Below are positions 7,080-18,157 of a stretch of 20,922 bases of DNA, one piece after another. Source of the DNA: Dokdonella_A sp014338185. Lineage in GTDB: Bacteria; Pseudomonadota; Gammaproteobacteria; Xanthomonadales; Rhodanobacteraceae. The first letter of the stretch is position 1, and each line of letters opens with the position of its first letter. Under the pieces are notes generated by a model. The model was not told the DNA's origin. It did not search any database and was given only the letters and a program-made list of their open reading frames with translations. Location of the stretch: NCBI GenBank assembly GCA_030263295.1, contig SZOS01000046.1, forward strand, positions 1 through 20,922, given 5' to 3'. A program made the position numbers and the translations under genes.

Positions 7080-7307
7080 ATGAATCCGTCCAACCGTTGG
7101 CACGACCTTCTCACCGCCTTCCAAGTGGTTTTTCCCCAGCGCCCGACGATTCACGCAAGGCCAAACGCCTTCACGGCGCGGCTTGCGCGCCGTGCGTCAG
7201 TCGCGATGGGCGGCGTTGCGGTCGCGGCGCGCACCGAACCTGCGATCGAGGCCGCCGAGCACGCGCTTGAACCAGCGCGTGAGCCGGCCGCGCCGGCGCT
7301 TGCGTGA
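7080..7307 (+). CDS. Small hypothetical ORF, doubtful
   Basis: An ATG at 7080 has a good ribosome site (AGGGGA, 7068-7073, 6-nt spacing) and opens a 75-codon frame starting MNPSNRWHDLLTAFQVVFPQ. Only the first ~20 residues look like ordinary protein. The last ~110 nt run antisense through the end of the oxygenase gene and give Ala/Arg-rich sequence typical of a shadow frame. It may be the remnant of a truncated gene in the low-GC island. I recognise no family. Apart from this and the attC-like structures, the stretch 7006-7196 shows nothing else. Confidence 0.2.
   Translation: MNPSNRWHDLLTAFQVVFPQRPTIHARPNAFTARLARRASVAMGGVAVAARTEPAIEAAEHALEPAREPAAPALA
7141..7196. repeat. Possible degenerate second attC-like remnant
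   Basis: GCCCGAC (7141-7147) fits the RYYYAAC core in 6 of 7 positions. It is followed by GATTC, CAAGGCC, AACGCC, TTCACGGCGCGGCTT in the same order as the corresponding blocks of an aadA-type attC recalled from memory. No GTTRRRY right core follows; the nearest string is GTCAGTC. The right part coincides with the hairpin at 7172-7194, so it may simply be a terminator-like repeat. Confidence 0.25.
7172..7194 (-). terminator. Hairpin at the 3' end of the 2OG-Fe(II) oxygenase gene
   Basis: CACGGCGCG (7172-7180) and CGCGCCGTG (7186-7194) form a perfect 9-bp stem with a 5-nt loop, 2 nt beyond the stop codon of the minus-strand oxygenase gene. There is no clear T-tract after it on that strand, only a TTT a few bases on. 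It would end or protect that transcript. Confidence 0.45.
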
Positions 7308-7913
7308 TTTCTCGCGTTCATCGAGCAGCCAGGCCACCTGGATCACGCGCCGCTCGCCCTGCCATGGCAGGTGGCCGTGGAACGAGTTGTCGGCGCGACG
7401 GAAGGCCACGAGGGTGCCGAACAGCGGACGCACCTGCGGCACCACCAGGGCATCGATGTCGTCGATGCGGTGCAGGAAGCGCAGGCAGCCGGCGTCGGTG
7501 TCGGGCCAGCTCTCGTTGAGGTAGAGCAGTGCGGTGACGACCTTGGAGACGCTGTCGGTGTGGATCGTGCCGTGGCGCGCGTTGAGCGAGCGGCACAGCG
7601 TCACCAGCGCGGGGTAGCGCGCCAGTTCGACGATGCCCAGTTGCTCGCCGATCGCATTGGCAAACGCCGGTCCCGACAGTTGCGCGACGAGGTCGTTGAT
7701 GGACGGGCCGCACTCGGCCGGATCGTGCGGGAAGAAACCCGCGCTCGGATAGCGCGGGAAGTCGCGCGCGAGTTCGGCCGCGGCCTGCGGCGGCAGCTGC
7801 CCGGGCGCGATGATGAATGCGAACGGCTCGCTGCGGCGCACGCTGTGCGGCGCGTCCAGGCGCCGCGGGTCGAGCAGGCCGTCGCTGGAGGCGGTTGGGG
7901 CGGTGTCGGACAT
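7197..7913 (-). CDS. 2-oxoglutarate/Fe(II)-dependent oxygenase (prolyl-4-hydroxylase-like)
   Basis: The product is 238 residues from ATG 7913 (MSDTAPTASS). It has the iron-binding facial triad of this superfamily: HTD in GTIHTDSVSK, then the distal His in DNSFHGHLPW, followed by GERRVIQVAWLL, where an Arg would bind the 2-oxoglutarate carboxylate. Strand-like segments around LYLNESWPD (a fragment seen in P4H-type domains) agree. The last ~30 residues are very basic (REKSRKRRRGRLTRWFKR) and could bind nucleic acid or membrane. A longer upstream reading frame exists, but it would cross the carA promoter and reads as Arg-rich noise, so the Met at 7913 is preferred despite no strong ribosome site. 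It is divergent from carA. The substrate is unknown. Confidence 0.85.
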   Translation of the reverse strand: MSDTAPTASSDGLLDPRRLDAPHSVRRSEPFAFIIAPGQLPPQAAAELARDFPRYPSAGFFPHDPAECGPSINDLVAQLSGPAFANAIGEQLGIVELARYPALVTLCRSLNARHGTIHTDSVSKVVTALLYLNESWPDTDAGCLRFLHRIDDIDALVVPQVRPLFGTLVAFRRADNSFHGHLPWQGERRVIQVAWLLDEREKSRKRRRGRLTRWFKRVLGGLDRRFGARRDRNAAHRD

Positions 7914-7944
7914 GCCCGCGACTGCATGGTTGGCGAGGCGCTGC

Positions 7945-7950
7945 AGTATA
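7945..7950 (-). promoter_or_regulatory. -10 element for the oxygenase gene
   Basis: On the minus strand this reads TATACT, a 5/6 match to the -10 consensus, ending 31 bp before the ATG at 7913. The matching -35 region is weak. It lies back-to-back with the carA promoter, so the two genes share a control region. Confidence 0.4.
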
Positions 7951-7959
7951 CGCGTGCGG

Positions 7960-7988
7960 TGGACAGCACGGCGGGCCATCCCTAGAAT
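7960..7988 (+). promoter_or_regulatory. Sigma-70 promoter of the carA operon
   Basis: TGGACA (7960-7965, 5/6 match to -35) and TAGAAT (7983-7988, 5/6 match to -10) are separated by exactly 17 nt. Transcription would start near 7995, leaving a ~104-nt GC-rich leader before carA. No clear attenuator or regulator site was recognised in the leader. Confidence 0.65.
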
Positions 7989-8098
7989 GCGCACTCGCCT
8001 CGATTCCACCCGATCACGTCTCGCGCGCCGGTACGGCCGGCCTGCGAGCGCCGCCGCACGCGGCATCGGTGGCCCCGCTACACCAACCAGGCGAATCC

Positions 8099-9238
8099 AT
8101 GACGCTTCCAGCAATCCTCGCCCTCGCCGATGGCAGCTTGTTCCACGGCGTGGCCATTGGCGCGAGCGGCCAGACCTGCGGCGAAGTCGTGTTCAACACG
8201 GCGATGACCGGTTACCAGGAGATGCTGACCGATCCGTCCTACGCGCAGCAGATCGTCACGCTGACCTATCCGCACGTGGGCAATACCGGCTGCACCGCGG
8301 CCGATGACGAATCCGCGCGGGTGCACGCGGCCGGGTTGGTGATCCGCGATCTGCCGCGGCTGGCCAGCAACTGGCGCAGCCAGGAGAGCCTGGGCGCCTG
8401 GCTGCAGCGCCACGGCATCGTCGCGATCGCCGAGATCGACACGCGCCGCCTGACCCGAATGCTCAGCCGTGATGGCGCGCAGAATGGCTGCATCATGGCC
8501 GGTGCGGACGCCGACCCCGCGGTCGCGCTGGCCGCGGCGCGCGCGTTCCCCGGGATCGCCGGCGCCGATCTGGCCCGCCACGTGTCGGTGCGCGAACCCT
8601 GCCAGTGGCACGAGGGCAGCTATGACCTCGATGCGGCCGCATTCACGCGGCCGGCCACGCGCCATCGCGTGGTGGCCTACGACTTCGGCGTCAAGCGCAA
8701 CATCCTGCGCATGCTGGTCGATCGCGGCTGCGCGATCACGCTGGTGCCGGCGCAAACGCCGGCGCGCGAGGTGCTCGCACTCAAGCCCGATGGCGTGTTC
8801 CTGTCCAACGGCCCGGGGGACCCGGCCGCATGCGACTACGCGATCGCGGCCACGCGCGAACTGCTGCAGGCGCGGGTCCCGCTGTTCGGGATCTGCCTCG
8901 GCCACCAGCTGCTCGGCCTGGCCGCCGGCGCGCGCACCGTCAAGATGAAGTTCAGCCACCATGGTGCAAACCATCCCGTCATCGACCTCGACAGCGGGCG
9001 CGTGATGATCTCGAGCCAGAACCACGGCTTTGCCGTCGATCCACAGACGCTGCCGCCGAACCTGCGGGCAACCCACCGCTCGTTGTTCGACGGCACCCTG
9101 CAGGGCATCGCGTTCACCGATGCGCCTGCATTCGGCTTCCAGGGCCACCCGGAAGCCAGTCCCGGCCCGCACGATGTGGCCGGCCTGTTCGATCGTTTCA
9201 TTGACCTCATGGAGGCGCACGCGGTTGCCGCGGCGTAA
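8099..9238 (+). CDS. carA: Carbamoyl-phosphate synthase small (glutaminase) subunit
   Basis: The 379-residue product is the normal CarA length. It hydrolyses glutamine and passes ammonia to CarB for carbamoyl phosphate, the precursor of pyrimidines and arginine. The N-terminal CarA-specific domain begins with LADGSLFHG and GEVVFNTAMTGYQEMLTDPSY. The class I amidotransferase domain has the nucleophile Cys266 in FGICLGHQLLG and the His350/Glu352 pair in GHPEASPGPHD, corresponding to Cys269, His353 and Glu355 of E. coli. FLSNGPGDP is also present. ATG 8099 is chosen because it gives the family N-terminus; upstream in-frame sequence reads through the promoter. carA is first in the operon, 5 nt from the next gene. 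Confidence 0.98.
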   Translation: MTLPAILALADGSLFHGVAIGASGQTCGEVVFNTAMTGYQEMLTDPSYAQQIVTLTYPHVGNTGCTAADDESARVHAAGLVIRDLPRLASNWRSQESLGAWLQRHGIVAIAEIDTRRLTRMLSRDGAQNGCIMAGADADPAVALAAARAFPGIAGADLARHVSVREPCQWHEGSYDLDAAAFTRPATRHRVVAYDFGVKRNILRMLVDRGCAITLVPAQTPAREVLALKPDGVFLSNGPGDPAACDYAIAATRELLQARVPLFGICLGHQLLGLAAGARTVKMKFSHHGANHPVIDLDSGRVMISSQNHGFAVDPQTLPPNLRATHRSLFDGTLQGIAFTDAPAFGFQGHPEASPGPHDVAGLFDRFIDLMEAHAVAAA

Positions 9239-9243
9239 ACGAA

Positions 9244-9661
9244 ATGTACCGACTCGCCCATTCCATCATCGCCCTGTCCGCCACCGTGCTGCTCGCCACC
9301 GCTGCGGGCGCGGCGCCGGCAACACAATCCGCCACGGCCGGCAAGGCCACTGCGGCCAGCAAGTCCGCGGCGGCGACCAAGGCCGCCGCCGATGCCAAGG
9401 CCGCGCCCGCGGCGCCGACCGCGCACGTGGTCGAATACAGCGAGCTCGAGCAGCATGTCGGCGACACCATCATCGTCGAGACCACGTTCGACACCGTGCG
9501 TCGCGGCAAGCTGGTGCGCTACACCAACCCGGGCCTCGCGCTGCAACTGGGGCCGGAGGACGGCTCGATCGAACTGGAGATCCCGCGCGAGACCGTGCGC
9601 AACGTGAGCGTCGTGGCCGACGCCGCCGCCGCGCCCGCCCAGGAGCAGAAGGCCGTCGACA

Positions 9662-9678
<17 letters not shown>
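9244..9678 (+). CDS. Secreted protein of unknown function encoded between carA and carB
   Basis: The product is 144 residues. Residues 1-23 (MYRLAHSIIALSATVLLATAAGA) form a clear Sec signal peptide with an AGA-A cleavage site. Residues 24-60 are an Ala/Lys/Thr-rich low-complexity linker. Residues ~61-125 form a compact segment of predicted beta strands (HVVEYSELEQHVGDTIIVET, RRGKLVRYTNPGLALQL, SIELEIPRETVRNVSVV), and the tail is charged. No family is recognised; the strand pattern suggests a small beta-barrel, which is inference only. It starts 5 nt after the carA stop and overlaps carB by 17 nt, so it must be cotranscribed and translationally linked with both. A periplasmic protein locked inside a cytoplasmic enzyme's operon is unexpected. 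Good codon use and the frame's order argue it is real. Confidence 0.85.
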
Positions 9679-12897
<3,219 letters not shown>

Positions 12898-12901
<4 letters not shown>

Positions 12902-13377
12902 ACCGTCCGCCGATGACCCGCAAGGGGGCCGATCGACTGCGCGCCGAACTGGAGCGCCTCAAGGGCGAGGAGCGGCCGCGCATCATCGCCGCGATCGCCG
13001 AGGCGCGCGCGCACGGCGACCTGAAGGAAAACGCCGAATACCACGCCGCGCGCGAGATGCAGGGCTTCATCGAGGGCCGCATCAAGGAGTTGGAGGCGAA
13101 CCTGTCCAGCGCCGAGGTGATCGACGTGGCCCGCCTCAACGCGGGCAAGCGCATCGTGTTCGGCGCGACCGTGGACCTGGCCGACGAGGACAGCGGCGAG
13201 GAAGTGAGCTACCAGATCGTCGGTGAGCTCGAGGCCGATATCAAGCAGCGGCTCATCTCGATCTCCTCGCCGTTCGCGCGCGCGCTCATCGGCAAGAGCG
13301 AAGGCGACAGCTTCGAGTTCGTCGCGCCCAACGGCACGCGCAACTACGAAATCCTCGCGGTGCGCTACGAGGGATGA
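12898..13377 (+). CDS. greA: Transcription elongation factor GreA
   Basis: The 159-residue product has the normal GreA length. GreA enters the RNA polymerase secondary channel and stimulates cleavage of backtracked RNA. The N-terminal coiled coil (residues ~1-75) carries the tip motif HGDLKENAEYHAA with the acidic residues Asp41 and Glu44 at the same positions as in E. coli. The C-terminal FKBP-like domain includes ISISSPFARALIGKSEGD. The ATG overlaps the carB stop codon (ATGA, 12898-12901), so its translation is coupled to carB. The same carAB-greA order occurs in many proteobacteria. Confidence 0.97.
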
Positions 13378-13443
13378 TGGCGCGCCGCGACGCCCGCCGT
13401 TGCTGAACCCGCGGCCATGGCGGATGGCCGGGACCGCGCGCGC

Positions 13444-15189
13444 ATGAACCGCGTCGAGATCCGCCGCCGCCCGCGCGTCGAGGTCGATGGCTGGCCGGCC
13501 GACCTGCATCCGCTGCTGGCACGCGTGTACGCCGCGCGCGGGCTCACGCCGACCGAACTGGCCAGCTCGCGGCTGGCCGACCTGGGCGCGCCGTCGCGCC
13601 TGCACGGTGTCGAGGCGGCCTGCACGCTGTTGCGCGAGGCGATCGCGCAGGACCAGCCGGTGTGCGTGGTCGGCGACTTCGACGCCGACGGCGCGACCGC
13701 CACCGCGCTGGCGGTGCGCGGCCTGCGCCTGCTCGGTGCGCGCAGGCTGTCGTGGCGCGTGCCCAACCGCGCGCGCGAGGGTTATGGCCTGTCGCCCGCG
13801 CTGGTGGAGTCGCTGGATGCGCCCGCGCCCGCGCTCATCCTCACGGTCGACAATGGCATCGCCGCACATGCGGGCGTTGCCGCCGCGCGGGCGCGCGGCA
13901 TGCGCGTGATCGTGACCGACCACCACTTGCCGGGGCCGACCCTGCCCGCCGCGGACGCGATCGTCAATCCGCAACTGGGCGATCCGGCCGACCCGGACGC
14001 GGTGCGCCTGCGCCAGCTGGCCGGCGTGGGCGTGGTGTTCTACCTGCTGCTGGCGCTGCGCGCGTTGCTGCATCCGCGCGCTGCAGCGGGCCAGGGCGAG
14101 GGCCGGGCGCGGCCGGAACTCGCGGGCCTGCTCGATCTGGTGGCGCTGGGCACGGTGGCCGACCTCGTGGTGCTCGATCGCACCAACCGCATCCTCGTCG
14201 ACGCCGGGCTGCAGCGCATCCGCAGCGGCCGGGCGAGCGCGGGAATCCGCGCGCTGTTGCAGGTCGCCGGACGCGACCCCGCGCGCGTGACCGCGGCCGA
14301 CCTAGGCTATGCGCTGGGGCCGCGCATCAACGCGGCGGGCCGGCTCGAGGACATGGGCATCGGCATCCAGTGCCTGCTCAGCGACGATCCGCGGCAGGCG
14401 CAGGCGTGGGCCTTGGAACTGTCGCAGATCAACGCGCAGCGGCAGGCGCTGCAGGCCGACATGGTGGCGCAGGCCGAGGGGATGGTGGCGGACTTCCTCG
14501 CCCGCCACGGCGAGGACGCGCTGCCGCATGGCGTGGTGTTGCACGAGGCCGACTGGCACCCGGGCGTGGTCGGGCTGGTCGCGACCCGGCTCAAGGAGCG
14601 GCTGCATCGCCCGGTGGTGGCGTGCGCGCCGGCCGCGGCAGGCGGCAGCGAACTGCGCGGCTCGGCGCGCTCGATCGCGGGTTTCCACCTGCGCGATGCA
14701 CTGGCCGAGGTCGATGCGCGCTGCCCCGGCCTCATCACGCGCTTTGGCGGCCACGCGATGGCCGCCGGACTCACGCTGGAGCAAGCCGGGCTGGCGCGGT
14801 TCGCCGCCGAGTTCGACGCGGTCGCGCGCGCGCGCCTCGACGCGCAGGCGCTGGAGCGCTTCGCCTGGAGCGATGGCGAACTCGAACACGACCAGTTCAA
14901 CCATGCGGCCGCGCAGGCGTTGCGCTATGGCGGACCGTGGGGGCAGGGCTTTGCCGAGCCGCAGTTCGACAACGAGTTCGCGGTGGAGTCGGTGCGCGTG
15001 GTCGGTGGGCGGCACCTCAAGCTGCGCCTGCGTCCCGACGGCGGCGAGGCGCTGGACGCGATCGCGTTCGATGCGCTCGACTGCGAGCCGCTGCCGCCGC
15101 GCGTGCGCGTGCTGTTCCAGCTCGACCTCAACGAGTGGAACGGCCGCGAGAGCCTGCAACTGCTGGTCAGGCAGATCCAGGCCGCCTGA
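13444..15189 (+). CDS. recJ: Single-stranded-DNA-specific 5'-3' exonuclease RecJ
   Basis: The product is 581 residues (E. coli RecJ 577). RecJ degrades single-stranded DNA 5' to 3' in RecFOR recombination, base-excision and mismatch repair. DHH-superfamily motifs appear in order: VGDFDADGAT (Asp78-Gly83 region), TVDNGI (~136), TDHHLPG (DHH at 159-161) and GTVAD (236-240). NAAGRLEDM, and GGHAMAAG of the DHHA1 domain (435-442), follow. The C-terminal OB-like part retains GPWGQGFAEPQFDN and LDLNEWNGRESLQLLV. ATG 13444 gives MNRVEIRRRP, which aligns with the E. coli N-terminus; an ATG at 13417 in the same frame would add nine residues and cannot be excluded. It lies 66 nt after greA and may be part of the same transcript. 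Confidence 0.96.
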   Translation: MNRVEIRRRPRVEVDGWPADLHPLLARVYAARGLTPTELASSRLADLGAPSRLHGVEAACTLLREAIAQDQPVCVVGDFDADGATATALAVRGLRLLGARRLSWRVPNRAREGYGLSPALVESLDAPAPALILTVDNGIAAHAGVAAARARGMRVIVTDHHLPGPTLPAADAIVNPQLGDPADPDAVRLRQLAGVGVVFYLLLALRALLHPRAAAGQGEGRARPELAGLLDLVALGTVADLVVLDRTNRILVDAGLQRIRSGRASAGIRALLQVAGRDPARVTAADLGYALGPRINAAGRLEDMGIGIQCLLSDDPRQAQAWALELSQINAQRQALQADMVAQAEGMVADFLARHGEDALPHGVVLHEADWHPGVVGLVATRLKERLHRPVVACAPAAAGGSELRGSARSIAGFHLRDALAEVDARCPGLITRFGGHAMAAGLTLEQAGLARFAAEFDAVARARLDAQALERFAWSDGELEHDQFNHAAAQALRYGGPWGQGFAEPQFDNEFAVESVRVVGGRHLKLRLRPDGGEALDAIAFDALDCEPLPPRVRVLFQLDLNEWNGRESLQLLVRQIQAA

Positions 15190-15242
15190 ACCGCGCGCGG
15201 TGGCATGGCCGCGCCAGCTGCTGCGCCGCGCCAAAGCGCGGT

Positions 15243-15248
15243 TAGAAT
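15243..15248 (+). promoter_or_regulatory. Possible -10 element of prfB
   Basis: TAGAAT (5/6 to consensus) lies 27 bp before the prfB ATG in the 86-bp gap after recJ. The same hexamer is used at carA. No good -35 is found 16-18 nt upstream, so the call is weak. Confidence 0.35.
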
Positions 15249-15275
15249 GCGCGGTTTCAGCGTGATGCCGAGACC

Positions 15276-16401
15276 ATGATCGAGACCAACCCCATCGCCA
15301 ACCACATCGCCGAACTTGCCGCGCGGGTCGCCTCGCTCAGGGGGTATCTTTGACTTCGATGCCAAGGCCGAGCGACTCGAGGAAGTCAGCCGCGAACTGG
15401 AGAGTCCCGATGTGTGGGACAAGCCGCAGCGCGCGCAGGACCTCGGCCGCGAGCGTGCCACGCTGGAGCGCGTGGTCGGCGGCATCCGCGCCCTGACCGA
15501 CCAGCTCGGCGAGGCCGGCGAACTGCTCGAACTGGCCATCGCCGAGGCCGACGAGGGCACCGCGCTGGCGGTGGCCGCGGACGTGGAGCGGCTGGCACGC
15601 GCGGTCGAGCAGCTGGAGTTCCAGCGCATGTTCTCGGGCGAGATGGACGGCGCCAACGCGTTCGTCGACATCCAGGCCGGCGCGGGCGGCACCGAGGCCC
15701 AGGACTGGGCCGAGATGCTGCTGCGCATGTACCTGCGCTGGGCCGAATCGCGTGGCTGGAAGACCGAACTGCTGGAAGTCAGCGCGGGCGAAGTGGCCGG
15801 CATCAAGAGTGCGACCTTCCGCGTCGAGGGCGACCACGCCTACGGCTGGCTCAAGACCGAGATCGGCGTGCACCGGCTCGTGCGCAAGTCGCCCTTCGAT
15901 TCGGACAACCGGCGTCACACCAGCTTCACTTCGGTGTTCGTTTCGCCCGAGGTCGACGACGACATCGACATCGACATCAACCCGGCCGACCTCAAGACCG
16001 ATGTGTACCGTTCCTCCGGCGCAGGCGGCCAGCACGTCAACAAGACCGAGTCGGCCGTGCGCATCACCCACGTGCCGTCGGGCGTGGTGGTGGCGTGCCA
16101 GACCGAGCGCAGCCAGCACGCCAACCGCGATCGCGCGATGAAGATGCTCAAGGCCAGGCTGTACGAGATCGAGCTGCGCAAGCGCAATGCCGAGAAGGAA
16201 GCGCTGGAAGCGAGCAAATCCGACATCGGCTGGGGCAGCCAGATCCGCAACTACGTGCTCGACCAGTCGCGCATCAAGGACCTGCGCACCGGCATCGAGC
16301 GCAGCGACACCCAGAAGGTGCTCGACGGCGACCTCGACGAATTCATCGAAGCCAGCCTCAAGGCCGGCCTCGACGCGGGCGCCAGGCGCGCCGATGCATG
16401 A
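15276..16401 (+). CDS. prfB: Peptide chain release factor 2, with programmed +1 frameshift
   Basis: RF2 recognises UGA and UAA stop codons and triggers peptide release. The gene is read from ATG 15276 for 25 codons (MIETNPIANHIAELAARVAS...) to an in-frame TGA at 15351, then continues in the +1 frame from GAC 15352 to the stop at 16399-16401, giving 374 residues; the coding sequence is 15276-15350 joined to 15352-16401. Stop-codon recognition uses Ser205-Pro206-Phe207 (RKSPFDSD), and the peptidyl-transferase loop is GGQ 250-252 (RSSGAGGQHVN), both numbered exactly as in E. coli. Residue 246 is Ser, not the Thr of E. coli K-12. The stop overlaps an upstream in-frame ATG of lysS (ATGA). Read without the shift, the gene would look broken; it is not. 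Confidence 0.97.
15339..15354 (+). promoter_or_regulatory. RF2 autoregulatory +1 frameshift site
   Basis: AGGGGGTATCTTTGAC is identical to the canonical E. coli signal. AGGGGG (15339-15344) acts as an internal Shine-Dalgarno-like element 3 nt before the slippery CTT (15348-15350). TGA (15351-15353) followed by C is a poor stop. When RF2 is scarce, ribosomes slip +1 and make RF2; when it is abundant they terminate after 25 codons. Confidence 0.97.
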
Positions 16402-16418
16402 ACAACCGGGAACAGGTC

Positions 16419-17942
16419 ATGACTGAAGGCAAGCAGGCGAGTGGGGATGGCGCACAGTTGGACGTGGCGGACGACAACCGCCTGATCGCCGAGCGGCGCG
16501 ACAAGCTGCGCGCGCTGCGCGCGCAGGGCGTCGCCTTCCCCAACGACTTCCGGCCCGATGCACTGGCCGGCGACCTGCAGGCCGAATTCGACGGACGCGA
16601 CGGCGAGGCGGTGGAAGCCGCTGCGCGCCGCGTCAAGGTGGCCGGCCGCATGCTGCTCAAGCGCGGCCAGGGCAAGGTCAGCTTCGCCCAGATCCAGGAC
16701 CTGAGCGGCCGCATCCAGCTGTTCGTGCAGGCCGATGCACTTGGCGCGGACTACGAGGCGTTCAAGGGTTGGGACATCGGCGACATCGTCGGCGCCGAGG
16801 GCAGCCTCATGCGCACGCGCACCGGCGAGCTCAGCGTGCGGGTGGAGCGGCTGCGCCTGCTGACCAAGTCGCTGCGGCCGCTGCCGGACAAGTGGCACGG
16901 CATGGCCGACATCGAGCAGCGCTACCGGCAGCGCTATGTCGACCTCATCGTCACGCCGCAGTCGCGGCGCGTGTTCGAACTGCGTTCGCACAGCGTGCGC
17001 CACATCCGCAACTTCCTCGATGCGCGGCGTTTCCTCGAAGTGGAGACGCCGATGATGCACGTGATCCCGGGCGGGGCCACCGCGCGGCCGTTCGTGACCC
17101 ACCACAACGCGCTCGACCTGGACCTGTACCTGCGTGTCGCGCCCGAGCTCTACCTCAAGCGGCTCGTGGTCGGTGGCTTCGAGCGCGTGTACGAGATCAA
17201 TCGCAACTTCCGCAACGAGGGCGTGTCCACGCGCCACAATCCCGAGTTCACCATGCTCGAGCTGTACCAGGCCTACGTCGGCTACGACGAGATCATGGAT
17301 CTCACCGAGGCGATGATCCGCGACACCGCACGCGCGGTGGTGGGCAGCACGCAGCTGCAGTGGGAAGGGCGCGCGATCGACGTCGGTCCGGCCTTCCGGC
17401 GCTGGAAAATGGAAGATGCGGTGATCGAGCACAACCCGCAGATCGCACGGGCCGACCTGCGCGACCGCGCGCGCATGGCCGCCCATGCGCAGGCGCTGGG
17501 CATCCAGGTCAAAGCCGGGTGGGGCTGGGGCAAGATCGTGCTCGAGATCTTCGAAAAGACCGTCGAACAGACGCTGCTGCAGCCCACCTTCATCACCACC
17601 CATCCCACCGAAGTCTCGCCATTGGCGCGCGCCAACGACCGCGATCCCGAAGTCACCGACCGCTTCGAGCTGTTCATCGGCGGCAAGGAACTGGCCAACG
17701 GCTTTTCCGAGCTCAACGATCCCGAGGACCAGGCCGCGCGCTTCCGCGCCCAGGTCGCGGCGCTGGACTCGGGCGACGACGAGGCGATGCACTTCGACGC
17801 CGATTACATCCGCGCGCTCGAGGTCGGCCTGCCGCCCACGGGCGGATTGGGCGTGGGCATCGATCGGCTCGTGATGTTGCTCGCCGACGCGCCCTCGATC
17901 CGCGACGTGCTGTTGTTTCCGTATATGCGCCCGGAAGCATGA
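16419..17942 (+). CDS. lysS: Lysyl-tRNA synthetase, class II
   Basis: The product is 507 residues, normal for LysS (~505). It charges tRNA-Lys. The N-terminal OB-fold anticodon-binding domain covers roughly residues 60-150 (VAGRMLLKRGQGKVSFAQIQ). The class II catalytic core has motif 1 (FLEVETPMM), motif 2 (FERVYEINRNFRNEG with RHNPEFTMLE) and motif 3 (GLGVGIDRLVMLL), and ends in SIRDVLLFPYMRP. ATG 16419 (MTEGKQASG) is preferred for length and because a purine-rich GGGAACAGG lies just upstream. An in-frame ATG at 16398 overlapping the prfB stop is the alternative and would add seven residues. prfB-lysS is a widely conserved pair. The 215 bp after it show no clear intrinsic terminator. Confidence 0.97.
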   Translation: MTEGKQASGDGAQLDVADDNRLIAERRDKLRALRAQGVAFPNDFRPDALAGDLQAEFDGRDGEAVEAAARRVKVAGRMLLKRGQGKVSFAQIQDLSGRIQLFVQADALGADYEAFKGWDIGDIVGAEGSLMRTRTGELSVRVERLRLLTKSLRPLPDKWHGMADIEQRYRQRYVDLIVTPQSRRVFELRSHSVRHIRNFLDARRFLEVETPMMHVIPGGATARPFVTHHNALDLDLYLRVAPELYLKRLVVGGFERVYEINRNFRNEGVSTRHNPEFTMLELYQAYVGYDEIMDLTEAMIRDTARAVVGSTQLQWEGRAIDVGPAFRRWKMEDAVIEHNPQIARADLRDRARMAAHAQALGIQVKAGWGWGKIVLEIFEKTVEQTLLQPTFITTHPTEVSPLARANDRDPEVTDRFELFIGGKELANGFSELNDPEDQAARFRAQVAALDSGDDEAMHFDADYIRALEVGLPPTGGLGVGIDRLVMLLADAPSIRDVLLFPYMRPEA

Positions 17943-18022
17943 AGGCCCGACCGGTGGCCGCTGGTTGACGCGGCGGCCCGGCAAGGCGACAGTGGCGCGA
18001 TCGGGTGCGGCGCCGGGTGGTC

Positions 18023-18038
18023 AGGCACGCTACTTGCA
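18023..18038 (+). promoter_or_regulatory. Sigma-54 (-24/-12) promoter upstream of the PilZ gene
   Basis: AGGCACGCTACTTGCA matches the sigma-54 consensus TGGCACG-N4-TTGCA except for the first base. GG (18024-18025) and GC (18036-18037) are separated by exactly 10 nt, the required spacing. Transcription would start near 18049, giving a ~109-nt leader before the PilZ start. The rest of 17943-18157 holds three short palindromes: ACTTGCAAGT (18032-18041, overlapping the -12), GGCCCGGGCC (18087-18096) and CCACCGGTGG (18114-18123). An enhancer site for the activator was not recognised. Confidence 0.6.
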
Positions 18039-18157
18039 AGTGAAATCCAGGGCCGGACGCGATCGCCAAGGGTGGGCGTCGAAGCCGGCCCGGGCCAAGG
18101 GAACGCAGTGCAGCCACCGGTGGACCTCTGGGGGTGGTGTCGTAACGAGGGGGTAGG

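Noticed and set aside
15351..15353. Premature TGA suggesting a prfB pseudogene
   Set aside because: The surrounding bases are the canonical RF2 frameshift signal and the +1 frame gives a complete RF2.
15414..16397. In-frame extension upstream of lysS through prfB
   Set aside because: The translation before MNNREQVMTEGK is Arg/Gly/Ala-rich shadow sequence of prfB; LysS has its normal length from 16419.
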